Positions 31,131 to 64,000 of a stretch of 64,000 nt of DNA are shown here, piece by piece. Under the pieces are notes generated by a model, which saw nothing but the letters and a program-made list of their open reading frames with translations, did not search any database and was not told the DNA's origin. Source of the DNA: Lepus europaeus (taxonomy: Eukaryota > Chordata > Mammalia > Lagomorpha > Leporidae); the NCBI RefSeq assembly GCF_033115175.1, contig NC_084834.1, positions 89,574,462 through 89,638,461 on the forward strand, read 5' to 3'. The position numbers and the translations under genes were made by a program. Within the stretch, counting starts at the first letter, position 1; every line of letters begins with the position of its first letter.

Positions 31131-31491
31131 TTTTTTTTTTTAAATTAATTTATTTATTTTTACAGGCAGAGTGGATAGTGAGAGAGATACAGAGAGAAAG
31201 GTCTTCCTTTTTGCCGTTGGTTCACCCTCCAATGGCTGCCGCGGCCAGTGCGCTGCAGCCGGCGCATTGCGCTGATCCGATGGCAGGAACCAGGTGCTTC
31301 TCCTGGTCTCCCATGCAGGTGTAGGGCCCAAGGACTTGGGCCATCCTCCACTGCACTCCGCGGCCATAGCAGAAAGCTGGCCTGGAGGAGGGGTAACCCA
31401 GACAGAATCCAGCGCCCCGACCGGGACTAGAACCCCGTGTGCTGGCGCCGCAGGTGGGGAGGATTAGCCTATTGAGCCGCAGCGCTGGCCC
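31131..31491 (-). mobile_element. Young full-length CSINE in the ABCG2 3' region
   Basis: Near-consensus with CGCGGCCAGTGCGCTGCAGC core and head GGGCCAGCGCTGCGGC. TTAGTTGGGGTTT (left) and TTAGTTGGGATTT (right) flank it. Confidence 0.94.
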
Positions 31492-31859
31492 TTAGTTGGG
31501 ATTTAATGACTTTTTCCTGTCTCAGTTTCCTGCTTACAGAACTGTTATTTCTGTATCTTCCCTTCGTTCTAATCTTTAGCAGGAATGGGAAAATGTTTAT
31601 CACGAGCAGGGAAGTATTTTCAAATCCTATTTAAGGAGAATGTGTGGCAAAGTACAGTTCAATGAATTATAAAATGAACACGAGTATGCACCTGCCAGCC
31701 CTGGTCATGCATGGAGCATCAGCAGTGCCTCTCCCAGTCACCTGCTCCTCCCTCACCCTGGGTCATTTCTGAGATGACACTGGTGTTCCCCTCTGGTATT
31801 AGCAGAATTCACCACAGCTCAGTTTGTCTCCTTGTGTATACAGAATGTACTTATGTCTC

Positions 31860-32480
31860 CCCACTCTTTAAAGCAAACTTTTAGCTTTGAAGTCATTTTA
31901 GATTTATAGAAAAGCTGCAAAGGTAACATGGAAAGTTCCAGTGTACCTCTGCCCAAGCATCCCTTACTGTGAAAGTTGGATCTACCAGGGTATGTTTGTC
32001 CATGCTAAGAAATTCACATCAGTACATGACTTAAGTAAACCATATACTCTCTTCATATTTCACCACTTTTCCACTAACATTTATTTATTTATGTATGTAT
32101 TTGAGAGCGAGACAGAGCTCCCATCCACTGGGTCACTCCTCAAATGCCTACAGTGGCCAAGTCTAGGCTGAACTGAAGCTAGGAGACAGGAGCTCAATCC
32201 AGTCCCTGATGTGTGGGCAGGGACCCAACCACTGCAGCCATCATTGCTGCCTCCCAGGGTCTGCACAGGCGCGAAGCTGGAATCAACAGCCAGAGTCAGG
32301 AGTCGAACCCAGGCTCTCCAAGAAGGGATGCAGACATCCCAGCCAGTGTCTAGCAGCTGTGCCAAATGCCTGCCCATCTACTCGTATTCTTTTATTGTTC
32401 CAGGATCCAGTTCAGGAGACCACAGTGCTTCTTGTGTCCCCCTTTAAAATACTTTGCAGTGTTCTTACAGGAATTAAGTG
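31860..32480 (-). mobile_element. Ancient L1M 3' UTR, antisense, split by a SINE
   Basis: GAAGTCATTTTAGATTTATA, AAAGCTGCAAAGGTAACATG and (after the SINE at 32082-32375) GTTCCAGGATCCAGTTCAGG match antisense L1M 3' UTR order. Confidence 0.72.
32082..32375 (-). mobile_element. Old CSINE-related SINE inside L1M
   Basis: ATTTATTTATTTATGTATGT tail, GGGCAGGCATTTGGCAC head on the - strand; L1M sequence continues on both sides. Confidence 0.82.
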
Positions 32481-32834
32481 AGCTGGTGAATCCCTGGAGT
32501 GCAGACTGCCCGAGCGAGACTCCTATGACTGTGGCCGTCTTGGAGCAGTGGTTGGCCCGGCAGGAGCTGCCTTGCTGTATTCTTGCGACAGCAGGCCCTG
32601 GACACAGCATTCTCTTTTTGTCTTTGATCATGAGCATTTTTTCTTTTTATGACTAATGTGTCATCTTGTGACGTTACCCCATTTTCTGATTATTATGTGA
32701 TCAGCAAGTTCAATCCATTATTCCTGTTCTTGGTACAATTTCTGCTTTTTTATTTAACTAAGGTTTGGTCATAATGACCTGTTTGCAGACTTCCCTCAGC
32801 CCATGGAGAATATATACCTATACTTTATACACAA

Positions 32835-32840
32835 AATAAA
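32835..32840 (+). terminator. Candidate distal ABCG2 poly(A) signal AATAAA
   Basis: Canonical AATAAA in ACACAAAATAAATGTAAC, outside any SINE tail, 2.8 kb after the stop. It lies just before the next antisense CSINE. Motif only. Confidence 0.45.
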
Positions 32841-32865
32841 TGTAACAGAAGGAACAATTTATTTT

Positions 32866-33199
32866 TAAGATTTATTTATTTATTTGAAAGTCAGGGTTAC
32901 ACAGAGAGAAGAAAGGAGAGGCAGAGGCAGAGGCAGAGAGAGAGAGAGAGAGAGAGGTCTTCCATCCAATGGTTTTCTCCCAAATTAACCGAAACAGCTG
33001 GAGCTGCGGCGATCTGAAGCCAGGAGCCAGGAGCTTCTTCCGGGTCTCCAATGTGGGTGCAGGGGCACAAGGACTCAGGCCATCTTCTACTGCTTTCCCA
33101 GGCCATAGTAGAGAGCTGGATCGGAAGTGGAGCAGCACCCATATGGGATGCCGGCACTTCAGACCAGGGCATTAACCCACTGTGACACAGTGCTTGCCT
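32866..33199 (-). mobile_element. CSINE
   Basis: TTAAGATTTATTTATTTATT tail with GAGGCAGAGGCAGAGGCAGA hexamer repeats; head GAGGCAAGCACTGTGTCAC. Confidence 0.92.
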
Positions 33200-33221
33200 C
33201 ATGGAACAATTTTTAATAACT

Positions 33222-33936
33222 GCTTATTTTAAAAACTTTGTATTTGAGGCCGGTGCCATGGCTTAACAGGCTAATCCTCTGCCTTGCGGCGCTGGCACAC
33301 CGGGTTCTAGTCCCGGTTGGGGCGCCGGATTCTATCCCGGTTGCCCCTCTTCCAGGCCAGCTCTCTGCTATGGCCCGGGAAGGCAGTGGAGGATGGCCCA
33401 AGTCCTTGGGCCCTGCACCCGCATGAGAGACCAGGAGAAGCACCTGGCTCCTGGCTTCGGATTAGCGCGATGCGCCGGCCGCAGCGGCCATTGGAGGGTG
33501 AACCAACGGCAAAAAGGAAGACCTTCTCTCTGTCTCTCTCTCTCACTATCCACTCTGCCTGTCAAAAACAAAAACAAAAACAAAAACAAAACCCAAAAAC
33601 AAAAGCAAAAAAAACCTATGTATTTGAAAGGCAGTGACACAGAAGGAGACACACATGGCCAGAGAGGGAGGAGACAGAGTGAGTGCATCACTACCATCTT
33701 CTGGTTCACTCCCTAAAGGAGTGAACAGCCAGGTCTGTGCTAGGGGAAAGCCAGGAGCCAGGAACTCCATCCTGGTCTCCCACATGGGTGGCAGGGGCTC
33801 AAGTACTCGGACCGTCCTCTGTGCCTTTCCAGGCTCATTAACAGGGAATTGGATTGCAAGTGGAGCAGCTGCTCTCTAATAGGGGATGCTGGTGTCTCAA
33901 GCAGTGGGTTAACTTGCTGTGTTGCAGTGCTGGCCC
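33222..33936 (-). mobile_element. CSINE host, split by a younger CSINE
   Basis: Tail remnant (TATTTTAAAAACTTTGTATTTGA, 33224-33246) and body (33620-33936, head GGGGCCAGCACTGCAAC) lie on either side of the 33247 insertion. Confidence 0.85.
33247..33612 (+). mobile_element. Young full-length CSINE, nested
   Basis: GAGGCCGGTGCCATGGCTTA head, GGTTCTAGTCCCGG B box, tail CTGCCTGTCAAAAACAAAAA extending into (CAAAAA)n. TGTATTTGA flanks it on both sides. Confidence 0.95.
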
Positions 33937-33974
33937 CAGTACCTACTGTTTGATTTAATAAGAATTTGGGTCTG

Positions 33975-34287
33975 TCATTGGGGTGCAGCGGGTGAAGCCA
34001 CCTCCTGCAACACCAGCTTCCCAAGTGGGTGCTGGTTCCAAATCCTGGCTGCTCTATTCCCAACCCTGCTCCTTGCTAATTTGCTTGGGAAGGCAGTGGA
34101 TGACCCGAGTACTTGGGCCCCTGCACCCATGTGGGAAACCCAGATGGAGTTGCCGGCTCCTGGCCTCCACCTGGCCCAGCCTTCACCATTATGGCCTTTT
34201 GGGGAATGAACCAGCAAATGGAAGATCTCTGTCTCTTCCCTTTTCTCTCTGTAACTCTGCCTTTCAAGTAAATGAACAAATTTTCTT
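33975..34287 (+). mobile_element. CSINE
   Basis: GTCATTGGGGTGCAGCGGGT head region; tail TTTCAAGTAAATGAACAAAT. Confidence 0.88.
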
Positions 34288-34885
34288 TGAAAGAAAGTAT
34301 TTAAATATATTCCATTGTGTTACTACTCCTTCTGTATTCTAATAGCCTTTTCCTATGCTCTTTTGTGGTAAGAAACATGAAACAAATTTAGCCCCTTAGC
34401 CATTTCCTTCTACCTCTCCCTCCTATCATAAGCATCTGGGATGATCACTGATTCTTCCTCGTCAAGCTTGGGAAATCTCAGCCTGGTGGATAGCAAAGAA
34501 ATTGAGGAACATTTTAGAAAGCGAGTTTCTTTTCCTATACAGTGGAAAAGGAAATACTATTTCATAAATTTACTTGATTATGTACATGTTCTTTTGAATT
34601 TGTTTTTTTTTTTTAATTTATTTTTTCATGTCACAACTAATGTACAATGGAGGGAACAGGCTTCTACATCTGCAGCTGCAGGTTCACTTCAGTGCTGTGT
34701 TCAGAGTTGTTTGATGAACTAAGAGACGAAGCAGGATAAATAATAAAGTTTACGGTAACAGCACTAACTCTGGCCATTCAATACATCTCTTTAAGGCTGA
34801 AGTTTAAGGGCATTTCATTTGGATTTTTCTGGAAGCACTGGCTGCCTTCAAATCTTAATGAATACTGCATTTTTCTTTATTTCTT

Positions 34886-35210
34886 TTTAAGATTTATTTC
34901 ATTTATTTAAAAGAGTTACAGAGAGAGGTAAAGACAGAGAGAGAGGTTTTTCATCTGCTTGTTCACTCCCAAGATGGCTGCAACAGCTGGAGCTGAGCCT
35001 ATCCGAAGTCAGGAGCCAGGAGCCAGGAGCTTTTTCCAGGTCTCCCGCGTGGGTGCAGGGGCCCAAGGCCTTGGGCCATCTTCTATTGCTTTCCCAGGCC
35101 ATAGCAGAGAGCTGGATCAGAAGAGGAGCAGCTGGGACTAGAATTGGCACCCATATGGGATACAGTGCTTCAGGCCAAGGGTTTAACCCGCTGTGCAACG
35201 GCGCCGGCCC
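34886..35210 (-). mobile_element. CSINE
   Basis: TTTAAGATTTATTTCATTTA tail, head GGGGCCGGCGCCGTTGC; CTGCATTTTTC flanks at about 34865 and 35211. Confidence 0.94.
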
Positions 35211-35651
35211 CTGCATTTTTCAAAATTATTTCATTTTCTAAGGTACTTAATAGCTTTTAACTATTGCTTATAAATAGAACATAGCCTCCATTTTCTTGGA
35301 GGATCAAATTCTCCCAGTGTTTACTCCATTTGGTAGGTTCATAGTGAAAGGTACAGCATATTCAATTTTTCAATCTGCGTGCAGGACAGCTCAAGTGGGA
35401 AGCCAGCGTTAAAAATGACTGCTTCTCCTGCTGCATAACACCAACCCAGCAAAGCATCTTTGTAATGCAACCCTGAACTGAGAAGGGATCCTGAGACCAC
35501 CAAATGAAGAAGGAAGCTCCACAGAAGAATGAAAGAGTTTATTAGGCAACTGACACATGGGACTCCAACCAGGACAGACAGGTGATCTGGTCAGAAGTTG
35601 CTAGCATGATTTTTCACAGAACAACAAATTCATACATTGAAAAATCAATAG

Positions 35652-35955
35652 GGGCTGGCGCCGTGGCTCACTTGGCTAATCCTCAGCCTGCGGCGCCGGC
35701 ACCCTGGGTTCTAGTCCCTTTTCCAGTCCAGCTCTCTGTTGTGGCCCGGGAGTGCGGTGGAGGATGGCCCAGGTGCTTGGGCCCTGCACCTGCATGGGAG
35801 ACCAGGAGAAGCACCTGGCTTCTGGCTTCAGATCGGTGCAGCATGCCGGCCGTGGCAGCCATTTGGGGGGTGAACCAACAGAAAAGGAAAACCTTTCTGT
35901 CTCTCTCTCTCACTGTCTAATTCTGCCTGTCAGAAAAAAAAAAAAATTAAAACAA
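35652..35955 (+). mobile_element. Young CSINE, short
   Basis: GGGGCTGGCGCCGTGGCTCA head and A-rich tail. AAAAATCAATAGGG is repeated exactly on both flanks. About 30 bp of the cloverleaf-to-body junction is deleted. Confidence 0.94.
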
Positions 35956-35998
35956 AAAAATCAATAGGGAACCAGGGTAGAAACTTGTAAAATATTTC

Positions 35999-36072
35999 AC
36001 TTGGGGAGTGAACCGGTGGATGGTCTTCCCTCTGTCTTCCTGTCTTACCTCTCTCAAAGAAATTAAAAAACA
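35999..36072 (+). mobile_element. CSINE tail fragment
   Basis: CTTGGGGAGTGAACCGGTGG, a CT tract and an AAATTAAAAAAC tail only. Confidence 0.65.
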
Positions 36073-37193
36073 GAAACACCTAACATTCGGTTTTGTATGT
36101 TTTAGGAGTTGATATCAGATGTCCTGTTCATTTTCTTAGCCTAACCAGGAAGGCTTGTGATAACACTTAAACTTTTTGATTGTGCTAGCTAGGCTGGAAG
36201 GTGGTCAGCATCATTCAGAGAGAGAGACAACCAAAAATGGAGGGCAAAACTCAAGCTGGTGTTACTAAGGCTTATTATCCTGCACAACATCCCAGTTAAA
36301 AAATATATAAACTTGTGTGTATATTAACTAATAGGAGACTAAAATACATATTGGGTTAATCATTTGGCAATATCCGTACACTTTGTCTTTCAAATCATTT
36401 CCTTTTTGCTGACCGAACAGAGTTTTTTGTTGAACAAGTAACTGCTAGGTACCATTCTACCTCCTTCCATTTGTAACAGAAAATCCAGCTGTAGTGTGGT
36501 GTTTTGCCAACAGAATCCCATGAGGGAGACAATTCTCAGTTTACAATGAGGATAGAATCTTAAGAAAACGTGGACTCGTGTGTCAGGTGTCTTGGCACAG
36601 CCATATAGCTACTGGGCATACAGTAAGGACCAGAACCTTAGCCTAGTGTTATTTGCCCTCTTCTGTAGACTTTCCCTGTTTATGGAGGGACTGCAAAGGG
36701 AAAGTCAAGTGGTACAACTCTCCAAGGGCACCATTTGCATTGTACTCTAAGGGAGCAGAATTCCCTGGAGATGAGCCCCGTGGTTGTACGTCATGGTTAC
36801 CGTGGGCCCCTTGCCCATATCCTGTGTGCTACAGCACTTCAGCCACCAGCTCCGCAGCTCTCTGTGGGCTTGCTCTGGGGCCAGCAGGGCTGCTCTTATG
36901 GAAGTGCTGGGAAATCACAACCATCCTCCCGGAGCAGGCTCCCCTTCCAAGCCCTAGCCCTCAGGTGGAGTGAGTCTGAACCGCGTGTTCTGCACTGAGT
37001 TTCACCACAGCGCCCTGCAGTGGGAGCCAGCCTGCTGACAGACCCTTCCGTGACACCTTTCCTTCCCTGTCTTCCCCCACTCCACTACCTCCACTGCCTA
37101 CGCCTCCCAGATAAACCATGCTGTGCATTCCTTGTCTTGGGGTTTGATGAGGGAACCAAAAAACACGACATCATGAGTGAGAGCCCTGTGTTG

Positions 37194-37425
37194 AAGGCAG
37201 GGGTAAGGAATCTTTGTTCTGCCAAGGGCCACGTGGATATTTATAACCTCATTTGTGGGCCATATAAAACAATCAATTTAAAAAGCATATAGACTTAGTG
37301 AATAGACTTAGTGCTATAGACTTAGTGAATTTCGAGTCCTCCTGTGGTTGCCTTGGCAGGGCCAGACCAAATGATTTCGCGGGGCTCATATGGCCTGTGG
37401 GCCGGATATTCCCCACCCCTGCCTT
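37194..37425 (+). mobile_element. Candidate non-autonomous hAT-like DNA transposon
   Basis: Inverted ends: AAGGCAGGGGTAAGGAAT at the left and, on the - strand, AAGGCAGGGGTGGGGAAT at the right; 232 bp, no coding potential. Internal ATAGACTTAGTG occurs three times (37288-37330). I could not find a clear 8-bp duplication. Confidence 0.6.
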
Positions 37426-37604
37426 GTTTGACATGAGTATTCGGTATAACATGGAAACGTGTCAACTACGGTTTTGGACATGGAGAGGGAAGCTGTGTTT
37501 TTCAAAGTCTGAGCCTTTACTATCTGTGTCATGATAAAAGGCACATTACCCGACAGCTTGTACTTAGGAAACAGATGGCTCTTACATCTGTGTTTGGTCA
37601 AGTG

Positions 37605-37610
37605 TTTATT
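37605..37610 (-). terminator. Candidate PKD2 poly(A) signal AATAAA
   Basis: TTTATT on the + strand (AATAAA on -), 1.88 kb after the PKD2 stop and at the boundary where repeats resume. Motif and spacing only. Confidence 0.5.
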
Positions 37611-38094
37611 AGGAAGTAAAGTGCTCCGTATTACACATTTATGAAATTCCTGATTGTTGCGAAAGACTTGCATATGTAACATCTTCATAATTATATCAAC
37701 ACAGAAGGAGAGGTGACAGGGAAGGGGTGAGGAGGGAATTCTTCATGGTAAAAACAAAGAATTCTGCCAAAGTTTACAAGTGAAATGAAAACCAGTATAA
37801 TAGTATCAGAAAGACTTTCTAGTGACCATAATTGACATATGGCACATGGTCGATACACATGGATACCACATAGAGCTGCACTTCAAATTGAAGTTTGTTT
37901 ACATGTAACAACATGGTACACACTCATAAACACGTACACTCAGTATCCCTGGAATGCAAACCTTAGTACCGAATAATAAAGAATTTTGTGTAGCATATTC
38001 AGAAGAAAGAAAAATAGAAAGGAACTAGTTAGGATTAACTATTAAAGAAACCCAATGTGGTTCACTTGTATAGAAGCTAACCTAGAGGAGGCTG

Positions 38095-38100
38095 TTTATT
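38095..38100 (-). terminator. Alternative PKD2 poly(A) signal AATAAA
   Basis: Second AATAAA on the - strand, 1.39 kb after the stop. It could give a shorter transcript. Motif only. Confidence 0.3.
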
Positions 38101-39490
38101 CCCTGGGAATTTGACTGACATATTTTACCAATTAAGTGGGTCATTTGTGCATTAAAAATACAGCATTAACCACAGGATTCTGTTCTATGGGTTCTCCAAG
38201 TGAGGATTACTCATGACCAGTTTGTTCTGTCTTGCTTGTCCCATTAACTCTCAAAAGGTCATGTTCCTTAACACTTGAAAGATAAGGTTTTTCTTTTTTT
38301 CACTGAGAAATAGATATGTCCTCATAAATTTGGTGAGCCTGTCTCCTAATGAAGACAACTGCTACTAACTCCCATTTGGGCTGATACTGCTGATAGATGA
38401 ATTTTCAGCATGAGAACTTCCTTTTTAATGACTTGAGCTTCATTTGGATTCTAAACTCTAGTTCTGCAATATAGGATCGAGAATATTTGAGAATTACCTT
38501 AAGACAGCATAAACCCAAAACTTCAGTTTTACAATGCTTTATGAATTCTGAAATAAAAGTTTGCTAATAGTGCACACATTTGCTGAGTTAAATCTTTCAG
38601 TGCCTATTAAGACCTTTAGTAAGTCTGTTTTACTGGATTAATTATAACATCAAATTTAGTTGCAGTGAGTTGAGCCACATGGGAAAGACAACATATGGAT
38701 AAATCTTTGTACTAAAATTATCAGAAAAAGCCAAATCTAATAACAACTTAGTGCTCCCTTACAATTCTCTTACAGTTAGAGATTTCATTTTATCTTATAA
38801 CCGATCTTTGGTTTCATTTAATTCATTTCAAGTGAGGCAAAACAAGAAGAATGAAGCGTTACAGCGAGTTCCACAGACAATAGATATGGTGAAATAATAA
38901 GGAGGCATAGTACTCAACAGTATTCAACCACTCACACGAATGCTCGCACAATGACCACATACCCATTCTATGGTTTGGAGTTCTTTTCCAGTTCATGTTT
39001 TAGAAAAGTTTACCCCAGGAAGGTAGTTGAAATCACAGGCCCCTTTCTTCAAAGGAAGCTTTGTATGAAGCTCATGAGCTACTCCTGAGTGGAAAGGAAT
39101 GCCCTACGTTCCCTTCACACACTGGACAAAAATGACAACACTGATTTTGTGGTTGCAGGTGACACTCAGAAGCCCTTTGACTGTTCTCTTGTAGCTTTTA
39201 GGCCACTTCATTGTCAACTGAGGAGACCCAGTCACGGTAGCAACTGGGAAGAACCACTCTATAAACTTTACAAAGAATTTGTTTTTCCTATACTCAATAT
39301 TTACACCTCAATTTCTTCTACGAGAAAAAGAAAGAAATATCTTTGATCCATGGGTAAAGTTTACATAAAATAAATTAAAGTGCAGAAGATTAGCAATCGG
39401 TCCCAAAGACCAGCATCGATGGTGTTCAGGGCATATAAATACTCGTGGCCGCTTTCTCACCTGTTAGGAACACAGCTACCAGGGCACACC

Positions 39491-63655
<24,165 letters not shown>

Positions 63656-63884
63656 CTAGTTGAGAAATAAAGACCAAAATAAAAAACCCAACGGTGAAAA
63701 ATCAGTGGAACATTTGTGGCAACTACAAAGACAGCTGGCTCCTGGTTAAGAATAAGTTGCAAACACATCTTATCAGATTGGGTGGTGTGCTTTGCACAGT
63801 GTTTCCTGCATGTTTTCTTACTTAATTCTCATACAGTGGTTTGGCTTATTTTAGGATGAGGGTCCTGAGACTTAGTGCGGTCAA

Positions 63885-64000
63885 TTTTTCCCCCCAGAAA
63901 CCTTTTATTGAGTGTATACAAACTTCATGCAGTTCATAAATGCAACTTTAAGAACACAGTGACTTTTCCCATCCTACTCACCCTCCCCCCACCACACTCC
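63885..64000 (-). mobile_element. Rabbit-type L1 3' end, cut by the window edge
   Basis: AAACCTTTTATTGAGTGTAT, CTTCATGCAGTTCATAAATG and the CACCCTCCCCCCACC block match the element at 2250-2516. Confidence 0.8.

Larger units (their letters stand above)
30059..32860 (+). other. ABCG2: ABCG2 3' UTR (end uncertain)
   Basis: Starts after the TGA. Possible ends are near the ATTAAA at 30834 (short form) or the AATAAA at 32835 (long form). The long form would include a CSINE (31131-31491), a MER5A-like piece and an antisense L1 remnant split by another CSINE. After subtracting these insertions its length is about 2 kb, near what I recall for human ABCG2. The end is inference; cDNA is needed. Confidence 0.5.
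32866..37590. other. ABCG2-PKD2 intergenic region
   Basis: No gene seen. It contains seven CSINE copies or fragments (listed separately) and a hAT-like element (37194-37425). Stretches 34290-34880, 35215-35640 and 36080-37190 hold no repeat or gene I can name; open frames there (for example 36653-36973) resemble no protein I know. Confidence 0.7.
37590..39490 (-). other. PKD2: PKD2 3' UTR (end inferred)
   Basis: About 1.9 kb downstream of the TAA without any SINE, in sharp contrast to the intergenic DNA beyond it. That fits a functional 3' UTR of about the length known for human PKD2. The end is placed at the AATAAA at 37605; an alternative AATAAA is at 38095. Confidence 0.65.

Noticed and set aside
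35510-35560. Possible LTR boundary (AAGAGTTTATTAGGCAACTG)
   Set aside because: I could not find a partner LTR, a primer-binding site or any retroviral reading frame nearby.
36653-37292. Two overlapping open frames of about 90-106 codons in the intergenic region
   Set aside because: No recognisable domain, no start context or splice signals that join them, and the second runs into the hAT-like element. Treated as chance.

Overview
This window is vertebrate nuclear DNA, almost certainly European rabbit (Oryctolagus cuniculus) or a very close lagomorph. The evidence is the dense population of tRNA-derived lagomorph C-repeats (CSINE). These have a GGCCGGCGC-GTGGC head, an RNA polymerase III B box GGTTCTAGTCC, a (CT)n tract and an AATAAATAAATCTT or CTGCCTGTCAAAAA tail. 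Rabbit-type L1 3' ends are also present. The exons match two mammalian genes, ABCG2 and PKD2, which are known to be neighbours on human 4q22.

Layout: positions 1-842 are the end of ABCG2 intron 1. All 15 coding exons of ABCG2 (human exons 2-16) lie on the + strand between 862 and 30058. The spliced reading frame is 1968 bp, or 655 codons plus stop. The ABCG2 3' UTR follows, with poly(A) signal candidates at 30834 and 32835. About 4.8 kb of repeat-rich intergenic DNA comes next. PKD2 lies on the - strand in tail-to-tail orientation: its candidate poly(A) signal is at 37605-37610, its 3' UTR runs to 39490, and coding exons 15 to 5 run from 39491 to 63655. The PKD2 promoter and exons 1-4 are to the right of the window. 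The 603 complete PKD2 codons fit human numbering 366-968 without any gap.

ABCG2 is an apical-membrane ABC half-transporter that works as a homodimer and exports drugs, urate and porphyrins. PKD2 is polycystin-2, a TRP-family cation channel of primary cilia and ER. They share a locus but no pathway; nothing in the sequence suggests co-regulation.

No previously undescribed system was found. The points worth checking are protein-level departures from human ABCG2 (Ser at Cys603, Leu at Phe431, changed drug-cavity residues, Met at Val12). PKD2 exon 11 is also of note: the human A8 mutation hotspot is interrupted and a new G8 run is present. In addition, nested transposon insertions with readable target-site duplications give a relative insertion history. 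Both genes look intact: every splice site is GT-AG and no frame is broken.
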